DNA of 64,000 nt from assembly GCF_034058155.1 (NCBI RefSeq), contig NZ_CP139148.1, positions 1,364,001-1,428,000 of the forward strand, read 5' to 3'. This stretch comes from Flavobacterium sp. KACC 22761 (lineage in GTDB: Bacteria; Bacteroidota; Bacteroidia; Flavobacteriales; Flavobacteriaceae). Below, one piece after another: positions 43,687 to 51,284 of the stretch. The translations under genes and the position numbers were made by a program. Every line of letters starts with the position of its first letter. Within the stretch, counting starts at the first letter, position 1. Under the pieces are notes generated by a model. The model saw only the letters and a program-made list of their open reading frames with translations. It did not search any database and was not told the origin of the DNA.

Positions 43687-44321
43687 TGAAAACACTTTTA
43701 GACTTAGATAATTGGAATAGAAAAGAGCATTTTGCCCATTTCAAACAAATGGAAGAACCTTTTTTTGGTGCTACTGTAGAAATTGATTGCACAAAGGCAT
43801 ATCAATCGGCAAAAACACTAAAAACTTCTTTTTTCATCTATTATTTACATAAAACATTAGTTGCCGTAAATGCAATTGAAAATTTCAAATACAGAATTTC
43901 AGAAGATAAAATATACATTAATGATCGCATCGATGCATCGGCAACAATCGGGCGTGAAGACGGAACTTTCGGATTTTCTTTAGTTGAATATAATCCCGAT
44001 TTTAAAATCTTCGAAAAAAATGCATTGGCCGAAATTGAGCGCATTCAAAACACAACCGGACTCTTCACAAGAGAATTCAATGATGATAATTTGATTCATT
44101 TTTCGGCAATTCCGTGGCTGAATTTCACATCGCTTACACATGCTCGCAGTTTTACTTTTCCTGACAGCTGTCCTAAAGTTTCTTTTGGAAAAATGATGGT
44201 TTCAGAAACCGGAAAAAGAACCATCGCAATGGCAGTCTATGTTCATCACGGCTTAATGGATGGTTTGCATATGGGTCAATTTGTCGATTTCTTTCAGGAT
44301 TTGATGAATATGGAGCACTAA
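43686..44321 (+). CDS. Chloramphenicol-acetyltransferase-like protein
   Basis: The 211-residue protein is a CAT-family trimeric acyltransferase: WNRKEHFAHFKQMEEPFFG at the start, FFIYYLHKTLVAVN, FSAIPWLNFTSLTHA, and the catalytic HHGLMDG (HHxxxDG) near residue 193. Many chromosomal CAT-like genes in Bacteroidota do not confer resistance, so drug inactivation is only one possibility. It is translationally coupled to the upstream HAD gene, which hints at a shared small-molecule substrate. Confidence 0.9.
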   Translation: MKTLLDLDNWNRKEHFAHFKQMEEPFFGATVEIDCTKAYQSAKTLKTSFFIYYLHKTLVAVNAIENFKYRISEDKIYINDRIDASATIGREDGTFGFSLVEYNPDFKIFEKNALAEIERIQNTTGLFTREFNDDNLIHFSAIPWLNFTSLTHARSFTFPDSCPKVSFGKMMVSETGKRTIAMAVYVHHGLMDGLHMGQFVDFFQDLMNMEH

Positions 44322-44431
44322 AATGCAACCTTAAAAAAAGTCTTATTCTATTACGTTTAAAACTTATTGTGGGGGATTATTCCTACAATACATTGTTCTT
44401 TTGAGCCAAATTTAAAAATCTCAAATTAACA

Positions 44432-45565
44432 ATGAAAAAAATTGTAATTACCCTCGCATTTGCACTAAGCATCATGCATGTAAGCGCGCAAACAAAAACA
44501 AAGACTACCGATAATTACAACAAATGGTCTATCGAACTTGATGGTGGTTTTAACAAAACACAACGTCCATTCAGTTCAAGCAGTTATTACAGCCCAAGAA
44601 TCAACCCTTTTACAGCTGATTTAGGTGTAAGATACATGTTGAATAACAAGTTTGGTTTAAAAGCCGATTTTGGATACAATAGTTTAAGCGAGCAAAAAGA
44701 CAGCTCTCTTCCTTTTGATTCAAAATACTACAGATTTGACTTGCAAGGTGTGGCAAACTTAGGACGTATCATGAATTTCGAAACATGGACAAATACCTTT
44801 GGTTTGTTGGCACACGCTGGTTTTGGGGTTGCCCAATTGGAAAACAAAGATTATCATGTTAAAGACAAAATTGGAAATGCAATTGCTGGTTTAACAGCAC
44901 AGGTACGATTAACAGACAGAATTGCTTTGACTGCCGATGCAAGTACAATTTTAAATGCCTATCAAGATCATACTTTTAATGGTGCTAGTTTAACAGGAAA
45001 CAGAGGTTTCTCAGGATTAATGTTTAATGGAACTGTTGGTTTGCAAGTTTATCTAGGTAAAAATATTAAACACGCTGATTGGGTTTCGACTTCTAACAAT
45101 ACTGATCTTACTGCTTTAGAAGATAAAGTAGCAGGACTTGAGCAACAAATTAAGAATGTGCCAGAGAAACAAGTAATTGTAGAAAAACCAATTAACAATG
45201 TTGTTGCTGAAAAAGACGTGGTTAAAGACATGATCAACGATAAATATTACAGCGTTTATTTTGATTTCAACAAATCTACTCCAATTGAAAGTTCAACATC
45301 TGCAATTGATGTAATTTTAGCTTATTTAAGAAAAAATCCATCAGCGTCTATTGATGTTGTGGGTCACGCAGATCAAGTAGGAAGTTCAGATTACAACAAT
45401 AAGTTAGCAAATCTAAGAGCCACAAATGTGAAAACTATTTTGGAAAAAGCTGGTATTTCATCTTCAAGATTAAACGTTATTTCAGAAGGTGCCGATACCT
45501 CTATCCAAAAAGACTCTGAAGAAGCTAGAAGATTAGCAAGAAGAGTTACTTTTAGAGTGAGATAA
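44432..45565 (+). CDS. OmpA-family outer-membrane protein
   Basis: A signal peptide (ending near MHVSAQ) precedes a barrel domain (about residues 30-215, with repeated aromatic strands such as KWSIELDGGF and FNGTVGLQVYL). A short Lys/Glu linker follows at about 225-265, then a C-terminal OmpA domain (about 270-377: SVYFDFNKSTPIES, ASIDVVGHADQVG, NNKLANLRATNVK, ARRVTFRV). It should span the outer membrane and grip peptidoglycan. It is monocistronic and ends with a palindromic terminator. Confidence 0.94.
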   Translation: MKKIVITLAFALSIMHVSAQTKTKTTDNYNKWSIELDGGFNKTQRPFSSSSYYSPRINPFTADLGVRYMLNNKFGLKADFGYNSLSEQKDSSLPFDSKYYRFDLQGVANLGRIMNFETWTNTFGLLAHAGFGVAQLENKDYHVKDKIGNAIAGLTAQVRLTDRIALTADASTILNAYQDHTFNGASLTGNRGFSGLMFNGTVGLQVYLGKNIKHADWVSTSNNTDLTALEDKVAGLEQQIKNVPEKQVIVEKPINNVVAEKDVVKDMINDKYYSVYFDFNKSTPIESSTSAIDVILAYLRKNPSASIDVVGHADQVGSSDYNNKLANLRATNVKTILEKAGISSSRLNVISEGADTSIQKDSEEARRLARRVTFRVR

Positions 45566-45581
45566 TTTCAATTCTAACTCA

Positions 45582-45619
45582 AAAAAAAGCTCCAAAGAAA
45601 TTTCTTTGGAGCTTTTTTT
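45582..45619 (+). terminator. Palindromic rho-independent terminator after ompA-like gene
   Basis: The sequence A7 then GCTCCAAAGAAA is followed directly by its complement, ending in T7. It lies 17 bp past the stop at 45565. Confidence 0.88.
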
Positions 45620-45665
45620 ATGGATCATAAAAAAGAAATTCGTCGCAAATTAGTCTGAATTTTAC

Positions 45666-45698
45666 TTTGCAAAAAATCATTTTATTTCATTAATTTTG
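45666..45698 (+). promoter_or_regulatory. Promoter with -33 TTTG and -7 TAatTTTG
   Basis: TTTG at 45666-45669 and TAATTTTG at 45691-45698 are 21 bp apart, near the Bacteroidota optimum. The downstream ATG is at 45720. A TTG at 45696 that would extend the gene lies inside the -7 element. Confidence 0.7.
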
Positions 45699-45719
45699 AA
45701 AATATATCCCACCAAATCA

Positions 45720-47156
45720 ATGAAAAAATCACTGCTTTTCTTGCTTTTGCTTTCGCAATCAATATTGGTAAGTCAGACCATATTAAATTCTTCCGTTTTA
45801 AATTTAAACAAACCGATAGAAAATGGTCAGCTTATAAACGCTGAAAATGTCAAAACACACGAAGTATATGTTTTTGCGGCAGACAATAAAACCATCACTA
45901 TTTTAAAGTACAACAAATCAATGTTCCTTACAAATCAGTTCAAGGACACGCTTCGCGCTGAACAAAAGAGAATTTTAATTGGTTATAGCATTGGTGAAGA
46001 TGGAAATCCAACACTTTATTGGGGATCAGAAAATCATAAAAACATTCGAATTATAAAATACAATCTCGAAACCAAAACATCAAATCCGTTGAGTTTTGAT
46101 TTTCCTGCAAATACAGGAAATACAATAACTTCTTTCCAAAAAAACAATGCTTTTTATGTTGTTTCAAAAGAAAAAGATCAGGAACATTTGCTTTTATTTG
46201 AATTCCGAAATGAAAAATGCGAAATAAAAATGTTCGATTTCACTCCTTTTTCTTTTAAAAATGAAAAAGGACAAGGTGTGTCTTTTACTGCATTGGTCCA
46301 ATACCATTTTCCTATTGAAAAAATGGAATCTGACGATTTTTCTTCTTTGGAAAAAAGCGAAAACAAAAGCAAAATGTACATACAGGACGACGGAATTGTG
46401 CTAACATTTGATTATAATACAAAACGCACTCAAGCGTTTCATTTAAATTTTGAAACCAATGCGGTAACTGAAAAAATTTTTGATACTCCAACGACGCAAA
46501 CGCCTTCGACAACAAATTCTTTTTATCTCGAAAAAAAATTATATCAAATTAGTTCAAATAGCGACCAACTGTTATTTAGTATAAAAGATTTTGACTCGGG
46601 AAAAAGCATTAAAAATGTTTCTGTATCAAAAAATGACAGCATCACTTTTAAAAATTCGCCAATGTTTTTGCAAATAAATGACGAAAAACCAATAAAATTA
46701 AAAACCACAAGTAAATTTCTAAAACAACTATCTACAGTAAATTCAGCACTTTCTGCATTCAAAAGCAAACAAAATACTTTTATCACTTTTGGCGGATTTG
46801 CGGCTTACCAAACTATTGGACTAAGTTATAACGGAATGGATTTTAATAATGTTCAAAATGCCAGTAAAATGGTTTTCTTTGATGCCGCATTAAATTCTGA
46901 TTCTGAGTTTGTAAACAACAGTCGCTTAGAACCTTTGGCAATTGACAATCTCAACTATTTTTTGAGCACAAGCAAAAATATTTCTTTAGTGAGCATTCTT
47001 AAAGTTCCTGATTTCTATATTTTAGGCTATTATGATAATGTTACGAAAAGCTATATCATGCGCAAGTTTACAGATGGTTTCATGGATCAAAACCCTGGAA
47101 ACCCAATCATGAACAAAGCTATTTTTACCAAATCTATGCCAGCAAACAGGAATTAA
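45720..47156 (+). CDS. Secreted protein of unknown function
   Basis: A signal peptide (MKKSLLFLLLLSQSILVSQ) precedes about 460 residues with a strand-rich, repeated pattern (HEVYVFAADNKTITILKYNKS, IRIIKYNLETKTS, FYIL and ILKVPDFYILGYYDN near the end). It looks like a beta-propeller or similar repeat fold, but I recognise no family. Short motifs such as NKxxxxLKYN recur. It is probably periplasmic or exported. The ATG at 45720 is preferred over a TTG at 45696, which lies in the promoter. Confidence 0.75.
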   Translation: MKKSLLFLLLLSQSILVSQTILNSSVLNLNKPIENGQLINAENVKTHEVYVFAADNKTITILKYNKSMFLTNQFKDTLRAEQKRILIGYSIGEDGNPTLYWGSENHKNIRIIKYNLETKTSNPLSFDFPANTGNTITSFQKNNAFYVVSKEKDQEHLLLFEFRNEKCEIKMFDFTPFSFKNEKGQGVSFTALVQYHFPIEKMESDDFSSLEKSENKSKMYIQDDGIVLTFDYNTKRTQAFHLNFETNAVTEKIFDTPTTQTPSTTNSFYLEKKLYQISSNSDQLLFSIKDFDSGKSIKNVSVSKNDSITFKNSPMFLQINDEKPIKLKTTSKFLKQLSTVNSALSAFKSKQNTFITFGGFAAYQTIGLSYNGMDFNNVQNASKMVFFDAALNSDSEFVNNSRLEPLAIDNLNYFLSTSKNISLVSILKVPDFYILGYYDNVTKSYIMRKFTDGFMDQNPGNPIMNKAIFTKSMPANRN

Positions 47157-47250
47157 TTTGATTGCTAATTAATCTATACCACTAATGTTTTGGCTGTTTC
47201 TAAAAAATGGAATGAATAATTTTTGTTAATTTTACAGAAAAGACATCATT

Positions 47251-47769
47251 ATGCTATCAAAAAATATTGAAACAGCTTTAAACAAGCAAATTCGCATAGA
47301 AGCAGAATCTTCGCAAACCTACCTTTCTATGGCTTGTTGGGCTGAAGTGCACGGATTAGAGGGAATCGCTCAATTTATGTACACACAGTCAGATGAAGAG
47401 CGTGCACACATGCTTAAATTGGTAAAGTATGTAAACGAACGCGGAGGACACGCTCACGTTACCGATCTAAAAGCGCCTAAAACCAGCTATTCTACTTTTA
47501 AAGAAATGTTTGAGGAGCTTTATAACCACGAACTTTTTGTTTCAAAGTCGATCAATGAACTGGTACATATCACTTTTGAAGATAAAGATTATGCAACACA
47601 TAATTTCTTACAATGGTATGTTTCTGAACAAATTGAAGAAGAAGCTACAGCAAAATCAATTTTGGACAAAATCAACTTGATTGGTGATGATAAAGGCGGA
47701 CTTTACTTGTTTGATCGTGATATTCAGCAATTAACAGTTACAAGCTCAATAGCTATCAATCCAAAATAA
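47251..47769 (+). CDS. ftnA: Ferritin, non-haem
   Basis: Ferritin stores iron as ferric oxyhydroxide inside a 24-subunit shell in the cytosol. The 172-residue protein has all the ferroxidase ligands at the E. coli FtnA positions: Glu17, Glu50, His53, Glu94 and Gln127. Extra acidic residues at 129-130 could make site C. The family stretches SSQTYLSMACWAEVHGL and SDEERAHMLKLV are present. It is monocistronic. No Fur box was seen before it. Confidence 0.95.
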   Translation: MLSKNIETALNKQIRIEAESSQTYLSMACWAEVHGLEGIAQFMYTQSDEERAHMLKLVKYVNERGGHAHVTDLKAPKTSYSTFKEMFEELYNHELFVSKSINELVHITFEDKDYATHNFLQWYVSEQIEEEATAKSILDKINLIGDDKGGLYLFDRDIQQLTVTSSIAINPK

Positions 47770-47816
47770 AAAAAGTTAAAGTTTATTTAGAATATTTAAA
47801 AATAACTTTTTTACTT

Positions 47817-47824
47817 TATATTTG
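47817..47824 (+). promoter_or_regulatory. -7 promoter element (TAtaTTTG)
   Basis: TATATTTG matches TAnnTTTG and lies 29 bp before the TTG start at 47854, which supports this small frame as a real gene. Confidence 0.6.
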
Positions 47825-47853
47825 CTCTGTTTTTAATAATACAGAGGGAAATT

Positions 47854-48039
47854 TTGAGCAAGAAAGAAAAAGACAAGGACAAGAAAAAGGATAAAAAGAA
47901 AAAAAAGAATAAAGATATCCTTGACAAGATTAAGAAGATTGAAAACTGTAAATCTTCTTGCTGTGAGAAATACAAAAAAAGCGAAAAGAAGCGTTGCTCA
48001 CGCTGTCCTATGTTTGATTTATTCAAAAAAACGGCTTAA
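47854..48039 (+). CDS. Small Lys-rich protein with a conserved Cys pattern
   Basis: The 61-residue frame starts with TTG (no ATG) and has its own -7 element and terminator. The first 30 residues are nearly all Lys, Asp and Glu. The C-terminal half holds C-X3-CC-X10-C-X2-C (NCKSSCCEKYKKSEKKRC, then SRCPMFD), which could bind zinc or an Fe-S cluster. Similar Cys-rich ends (CCEKYKK, KRCxRCP) are familiar to me from small Bacteroidota proteins without known function. The Lys-rich start could bind nucleic acid. Confidence 0.8.
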   Translation: MSKKEKDKDKKKDKKKKKNKDILDKIKKIENCKSSCCEKYKKSEKKRCSRCPMFDLFKKTA

Positions 48040-48050
48040 CGATATAAACA

Positions 48051-48081
48051 AAACCCATCAGATTTCTCTGGTGGGTTTTTT
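48051..48081 (+). terminator. Rho-independent terminator after the Lys/Cys-rich gene
   Basis: AAACCCATCAGA (48051-48062) and TCTGGTGGGTTT (48067-48078) pair with one G-T pair and a 4-base loop, followed by a T run. It lies 12 bp past the stop. Confidence 0.8.
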
Positions 48082-48120
48082 AGTTTTAAATTGCATCTTC
48101 TTTTGATTTTAAATTCAACT

Positions 48121-48813
48121 ATGGAAAACAACGTCACAATCCCGAAATCAAGTCTTGATTTTTTGGTTCAACTCAAAGAAAACAACAACAAACCTTGGTT
48201 TGAAGCTCATAAAGCACAATATTTAATGGAACTCAATCATATTGAAACTTTTGCAGGAGCTTTACTAAAAGAATTAGCCAAAACTGATGTTTTAGAAAAT
48301 GCTTCGGGCAAAAAAAGTGTTTATAGAATTTATAGAGATATTCGGTTTTCAAAAGACAAAACGCCTTTCAAAACTTTTTGGGGAGGCAGTTATACTCGCG
48401 CAACTGCTGCACGTCGCGGCGGTTATTATTTTCATTTGGAAAAAGGAAATAGTTTTTTTGCAGGCGGATTTTGGGGACCAAATGCTCAAGATTTAAAACG
48501 AATAAGAGCCGAATTTGCATTAGATCCCGAAAGTTTTCAAAAAATATTAAATTCAAAATCTTTCATCACGAACTTCGGAACTTTGCAAGGTGAGCAACTT
48601 AAAACAAAACCAAAAGGTTTCGACGTAGATCATCCAGCTATTGATTTACTGCGTTTCAAACAATTTTTGGTTATAAAACGATTTTCAGATGAAGAAGTTT
48701 TAAGTCCGCAATTTTTAGAATTGGCTTTAGATGCTTTTAAAAATATGCGTCCTTTTTTTAATTATATGAGTGAAGTATTAACAACTGATATAAACGGAGT
48801 TTCTGTTTTATAA
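48121..48813 (+). CDS. DUF2461-family protein
   Basis: The 230-residue protein matches DUF2461: SLDFLVQLKENNNKPWFEAHKAQY at the start, VYRIYRDIRFSKDKTPFKTFWGG, and GGYYFHLEKGNSFFAGGFWGPNAQDLKRIR. It is cytosolic and its function is unknown. It follows the small Cys-rich gene's terminator, so it has its own transcript. The start is the ATG at 48121; an upstream extension to 48091 uses a non-ATG codon and lies partly in the terminator region. Confidence 0.9.
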   Translation: MENNVTIPKSSLDFLVQLKENNNKPWFEAHKAQYLMELNHIETFAGALLKELAKTDVLENASGKKSVYRIYRDIRFSKDKTPFKTFWGGSYTRATAARRGGYYFHLEKGNSFFAGGFWGPNAQDLKRIRAEFALDPESFQKILNSKSFITNFGTLQGEQLKTKPKGFDVDHPAIDLLRFKQFLVIKRFSDEEVLSPQFLELALDAFKNMRPFFNYMSEVLTTDINGVSVL

Positions 48814-48824
48814 TTCTAAACATA

Positions 48825-48873
48825 AAACCCGACAGTCCCGATACCGAAACTTCGGGACGGGACTGTCGGGTTT
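48825..48873. terminator. Long hairpin, probable bidirectional terminator
   Basis: Arms AAACCCGACAGTCCCG (48825-48840) and its complement (48858-48873) form a perfect 16-bp stem. The loop contains a smaller CCGAAACTTCGG stem. It lies between the convergent DUF2461 and ssb genes. The CCCGA/TCGGG core is a repeat family also seen at 14993 and 57050. Confidence 0.75.
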
Positions 48874-48892
48874 GAATATCAAAAACAAAATG

Positions 48893-49225
48893 TTATTTGC
48901 TGAGCAATAAAATATCATTTACAACAACTTCAGTTACATATCTTTTCTCCCCGTTTTTATCATCATAACTTCGGTGTGTCAATTTTCCTTCAACAGCGAC
49001 CTCCTTGCCTTTTACTACGTATTTTTCAACAATTTCGGCAACTTTTCCCCACGCAGTCACGCGATGCCACTCCGTCTGCTGCACTTTCTCTCCTTTCTCG
49101 TTTTTGTAATAATCGTTTGTTGCAATAGTAAAATGCGCAAGCTTTTTACCTGTTTCTAATGTTTTAATCTCTGGGTCATTTCCAACATTCCCAATCAATT
49201 GCACTCTGTTTTTCATTTCGTTCAT
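48893..49225 (-). CDS. ssb: Single-stranded DNA-binding protein, short form without acidic tail
   Basis: The protein binds ssDNA through a single OB fold: NRVQLIGNVGNDPEIKTLETGKKLAHFTIATND, then TEWHRVTAWGKVAEIVEKYVVKGKEVAVEGKLTHRSY. It ends right after the fold with EVVVNDILLLSK. The disordered linker and acidic tip (usually DDDLPF) that recruit repair proteins are missing. The ATG at 49225 (MNEMKNRV) gives 110 residues; an upstream extension to 49279 is less likely. A full-length replicative SSB probably exists elsewhere. Confidence 0.9.
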   Translation of the reverse strand: MNEMKNRVQLIGNVGNDPEIKTLETGKKLAHFTIATNDYYKNEKGEKVQQTEWHRVTAWGKVAEIVEKYVVKGKEVAVEGKLTHRSYDDKNGEKRYVTEVVVNDILLLSK

Positions 49226-49313
49226 GGCGTATAGTATTTTAAAGTTTTTATAAATGAATCTGTTTCTCAAATTCAACAATGCAAAGATGGATCGACTTTC
49301 AAAAATTATTCGG

Positions 49314-49383
49314 TTGTAAACTATTTACTTTCGATTGTAACTATTTGTAAACGTTTGTAAATGGAAATATTTTTGTATATTTG
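49314..49383 (+). promoter_or_regulatory. Promoter with four phased TTGTAA repeats
   Basis: TTGTAA occurs at 49314, 49335, 49345 and 49355; the intervals are 21, 10 and 10 bp, so the copies face the same side of the helix. The last copy overlaps the TTTG of a -33 element (49354), which is 18 bp from the TATATTTG -7 element at 49376-49383. The region is shared with the divergent ssb gene. Confidence 0.5.
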
Positions 49384-49399
49384 AGATAAATCCTACGAT

Positions 49400-50929
49400 A
49401 TGCAAACAAAAATCAAAAAAGTTGAGCTTCGTAATTTGGAAATCGAAGACTACAAACAATTAAAAAATTCGATGATTCAATCCTATCCCGAAATGGCAAA
49501 CTCCTATTGGGAATCTAAAGAGATTGAAAAATTGCTTGGGATTTTTCCAGAAGGACAATTAGTAATTTTGGTTGACGGCAAGGTTGTAGGATCGGCATTA
49601 TCGATTATTGTCGATGAAAAACTGGTGGACAAAAAACACAATTACAGTCAAATTCTCGGCGATTATACTTTTTCAACCCACGACTATGACGGCGAAATTT
49701 TATACGGAATCGATGTTTTCATTCATCCAAACTATCGAGGTCTTCGATTAGGACGTCGATTATACGATGCCCGAAAGGAACTCTGCGAGCAATTGAATCT
49801 AAAAGCTATTGTATTTGCTGGCCGAATCCCTAATTATGCGCAACATTCAAAAAAATTAACTCCCAAAAATTATATTGAAAAGGTAAAACACAAAGAATTG
49901 TATGATCCTGTTCTTTCCTTTCAGTTGAGCAATGATTTTCACGTTTTAAGAATTATCAAAAATTATTTGGAAGGCGACGAAGAATCAAAAGAATTTGCGG
50001 TTTTGCTTGAATGGAATAACATTTATTATGATGAAAGTCCAAAACTGATCAATCTTGAAAAAAGCGTTATTCGTCTTGGCTTGATTCAGTGGCAAATGCG
50101 TCCGTTGAACAATCTCGAAGAGTTTATCGAACAAGCCGAGTTTTTTATTGACGTCGTTTCAGGTTACGGAAGTGATTTTGCTTTATTTCCAGAACTTTTC
50201 ATCGCTCCACTAATGGCCGATTATAATCATCTATCCGAAGCCGAAGCCATTAGAGAACTTGCTAGATATACAGACTCAGTCAGAAAACGTTTCCAAGAAC
50301 TTTCAATTTCATACAATATCAATATCATAACGGGAAGCATGCCGTATATGGAAAACGGAAATCTATACAATGTCGGTTTTTTATGCAAAAGAGACGGAAC
50401 TTCAGAAATGTACACCAAAATTCACATCACGCCAAACGAAGTCGTGCACTGGGGAATGAAAGGCGGTTCAGAATTCAAAACTTTTGATACCGATTGCGGA
50501 AAAATTGGAATTTTGATTTGTTATGATGTAGAATTTCCAGAGCTTTCAAGATTATTGGCAGATGAAGGAATGAACATACTTTTTGTTCCGTTTTTAACCG
50601 ATACACAAAATGGCTATACTCGTGTAAAACATTGTTCGCAAGCACGTGCCATTGAAAATGAATGTTATGTCGCTATTGCTGGTTGCGTTGGAAATCTTCC
50701 AAAAGTGAATAATATGGACATTCAATATGCGCAGGCATCTGTTTTTACACCTTCAGATTTTGCTTTTCCAAGCAACGGAATCAAAGCCGAAGCTACTCCA
50801 AATACTGAAATGACGCTGATCGTCGATGTCGATTTAAATTTGCTGAAAGAGCTTCACGAACACGGAAGCGTTCACACGTTAAAAGACAGAAGAACAGATT
50901 TATATGAAATCAAAAAACTAAATTCATGA
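49400..50929 (+). CDS. GNAT acetyltransferase - nitrilase fusion protein
   Basis: Residues 1-200 are a GNAT domain: IEDYKQLKNSMIQSYPEMANSYW, and the acetyl-CoA site GIDVFIHPNYRGLRLGRRLYDARK. Residues about 225-505 are a carbon-nitrogen hydrolase with the Glu in LFPELFIAP, Lys in YTKIHITPNE and Cys in ILICYDVEFPELSR. The fusion is found in various bacteria; its physiological substrate is not known. It overlaps the next gene by 4 bp (ATGA). The phased TTGTAA repeats in front suggest specific regulation. Confidence 0.92.
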   Translation: MQTKIKKVELRNLEIEDYKQLKNSMIQSYPEMANSYWESKEIEKLLGIFPEGQLVILVDGKVVGSALSIIVDEKLVDKKHNYSQILGDYTFSTHDYDGEILYGIDVFIHPNYRGLRLGRRLYDARKELCEQLNLKAIVFAGRIPNYAQHSKKLTPKNYIEKVKHKELYDPVLSFQLSNDFHVLRIIKNYLEGDEESKEFAVLLEWNNIYYDESPKLINLEKSVIRLGLIQWQMRPLNNLEEFIEQAEFFIDVVSGYGSDFALFPELFIAPLMADYNHLSEAEAIRELARYTDSVRKRFQELSISYNINIITGSMPYMENGNLYNVGFLCKRDGTSEMYTKIHITPNEVVHWGMKGGSEFKTFDTDCGKIGILICYDVEFPELSRLLADEGMNILFVPFLTDTQNGYTRVKHCSQARAIENECYVAIAGCVGNLPKVNNMDIQYAQASVFTPSDFAFPSNGIKAEATPNTEMTLIVDVDLNLLKELHEHGSVHTLKDRRTDLYEIKKLNS

Positions 50930-51273
50930 AAACATGCCTCGAATGCTCCGAAAAAATTGTTGGTAGAGAAGACAAAAAATTCTGTTCTGACAGCTGCCGA
51001 AATGCCTACAACAATAAAATAAACAAAGACAGTACAAATTTTATGCGCAATGTGAACAACAAATTACGCAAAAATTACCGTATTTTGGCTGAGTTAAATA
51101 CGGACGGAAAATCTAAAGCAACAAGGGAAAAAATGATAAATAAAGGTTTTGATTTTGATTTCTTTACCAATATCTTGCAGACCAAAACAGGGAACACCTA
51201 CTATTTCCTGTATGACCAAGGATACCGCTCCTTAGACAATGATTATTTTATGCTAGTTAAAAAAGAAATATAG
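50926..51273 (+). CDS. Small zinc-ribbon protein
   Basis: The 115-residue protein starts with a ribbon motif (CLECSEKIVGREDKKFCSDSCRNAY: C-X2-C and C-X3-C). The rest is Lys-rich and helical (NNKLRKNYRILAEL), with a C-terminal mixed part (YYFLYDQGYRSLDNDYFMLVKKE). I recognise the ribbon, not the family as a whole. It is coupled to the GNAT-nitrilase gene by a 4-bp overlap and is followed by the M28 peptidase gene after 11 bp. Confidence 0.75.
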   Translation: MKTCLECSEKIVGREDKKFCSDSCRNAYNNKINKDSTNFMRNVNNKLRKNYRILAELNTDGKSKATREKMINKGFDFDFFTNILQTKTGNTYYFLYDQGYRSLDNDYFMLVKKEI

Positions 51274-51284
51274 TACTGTTCATC

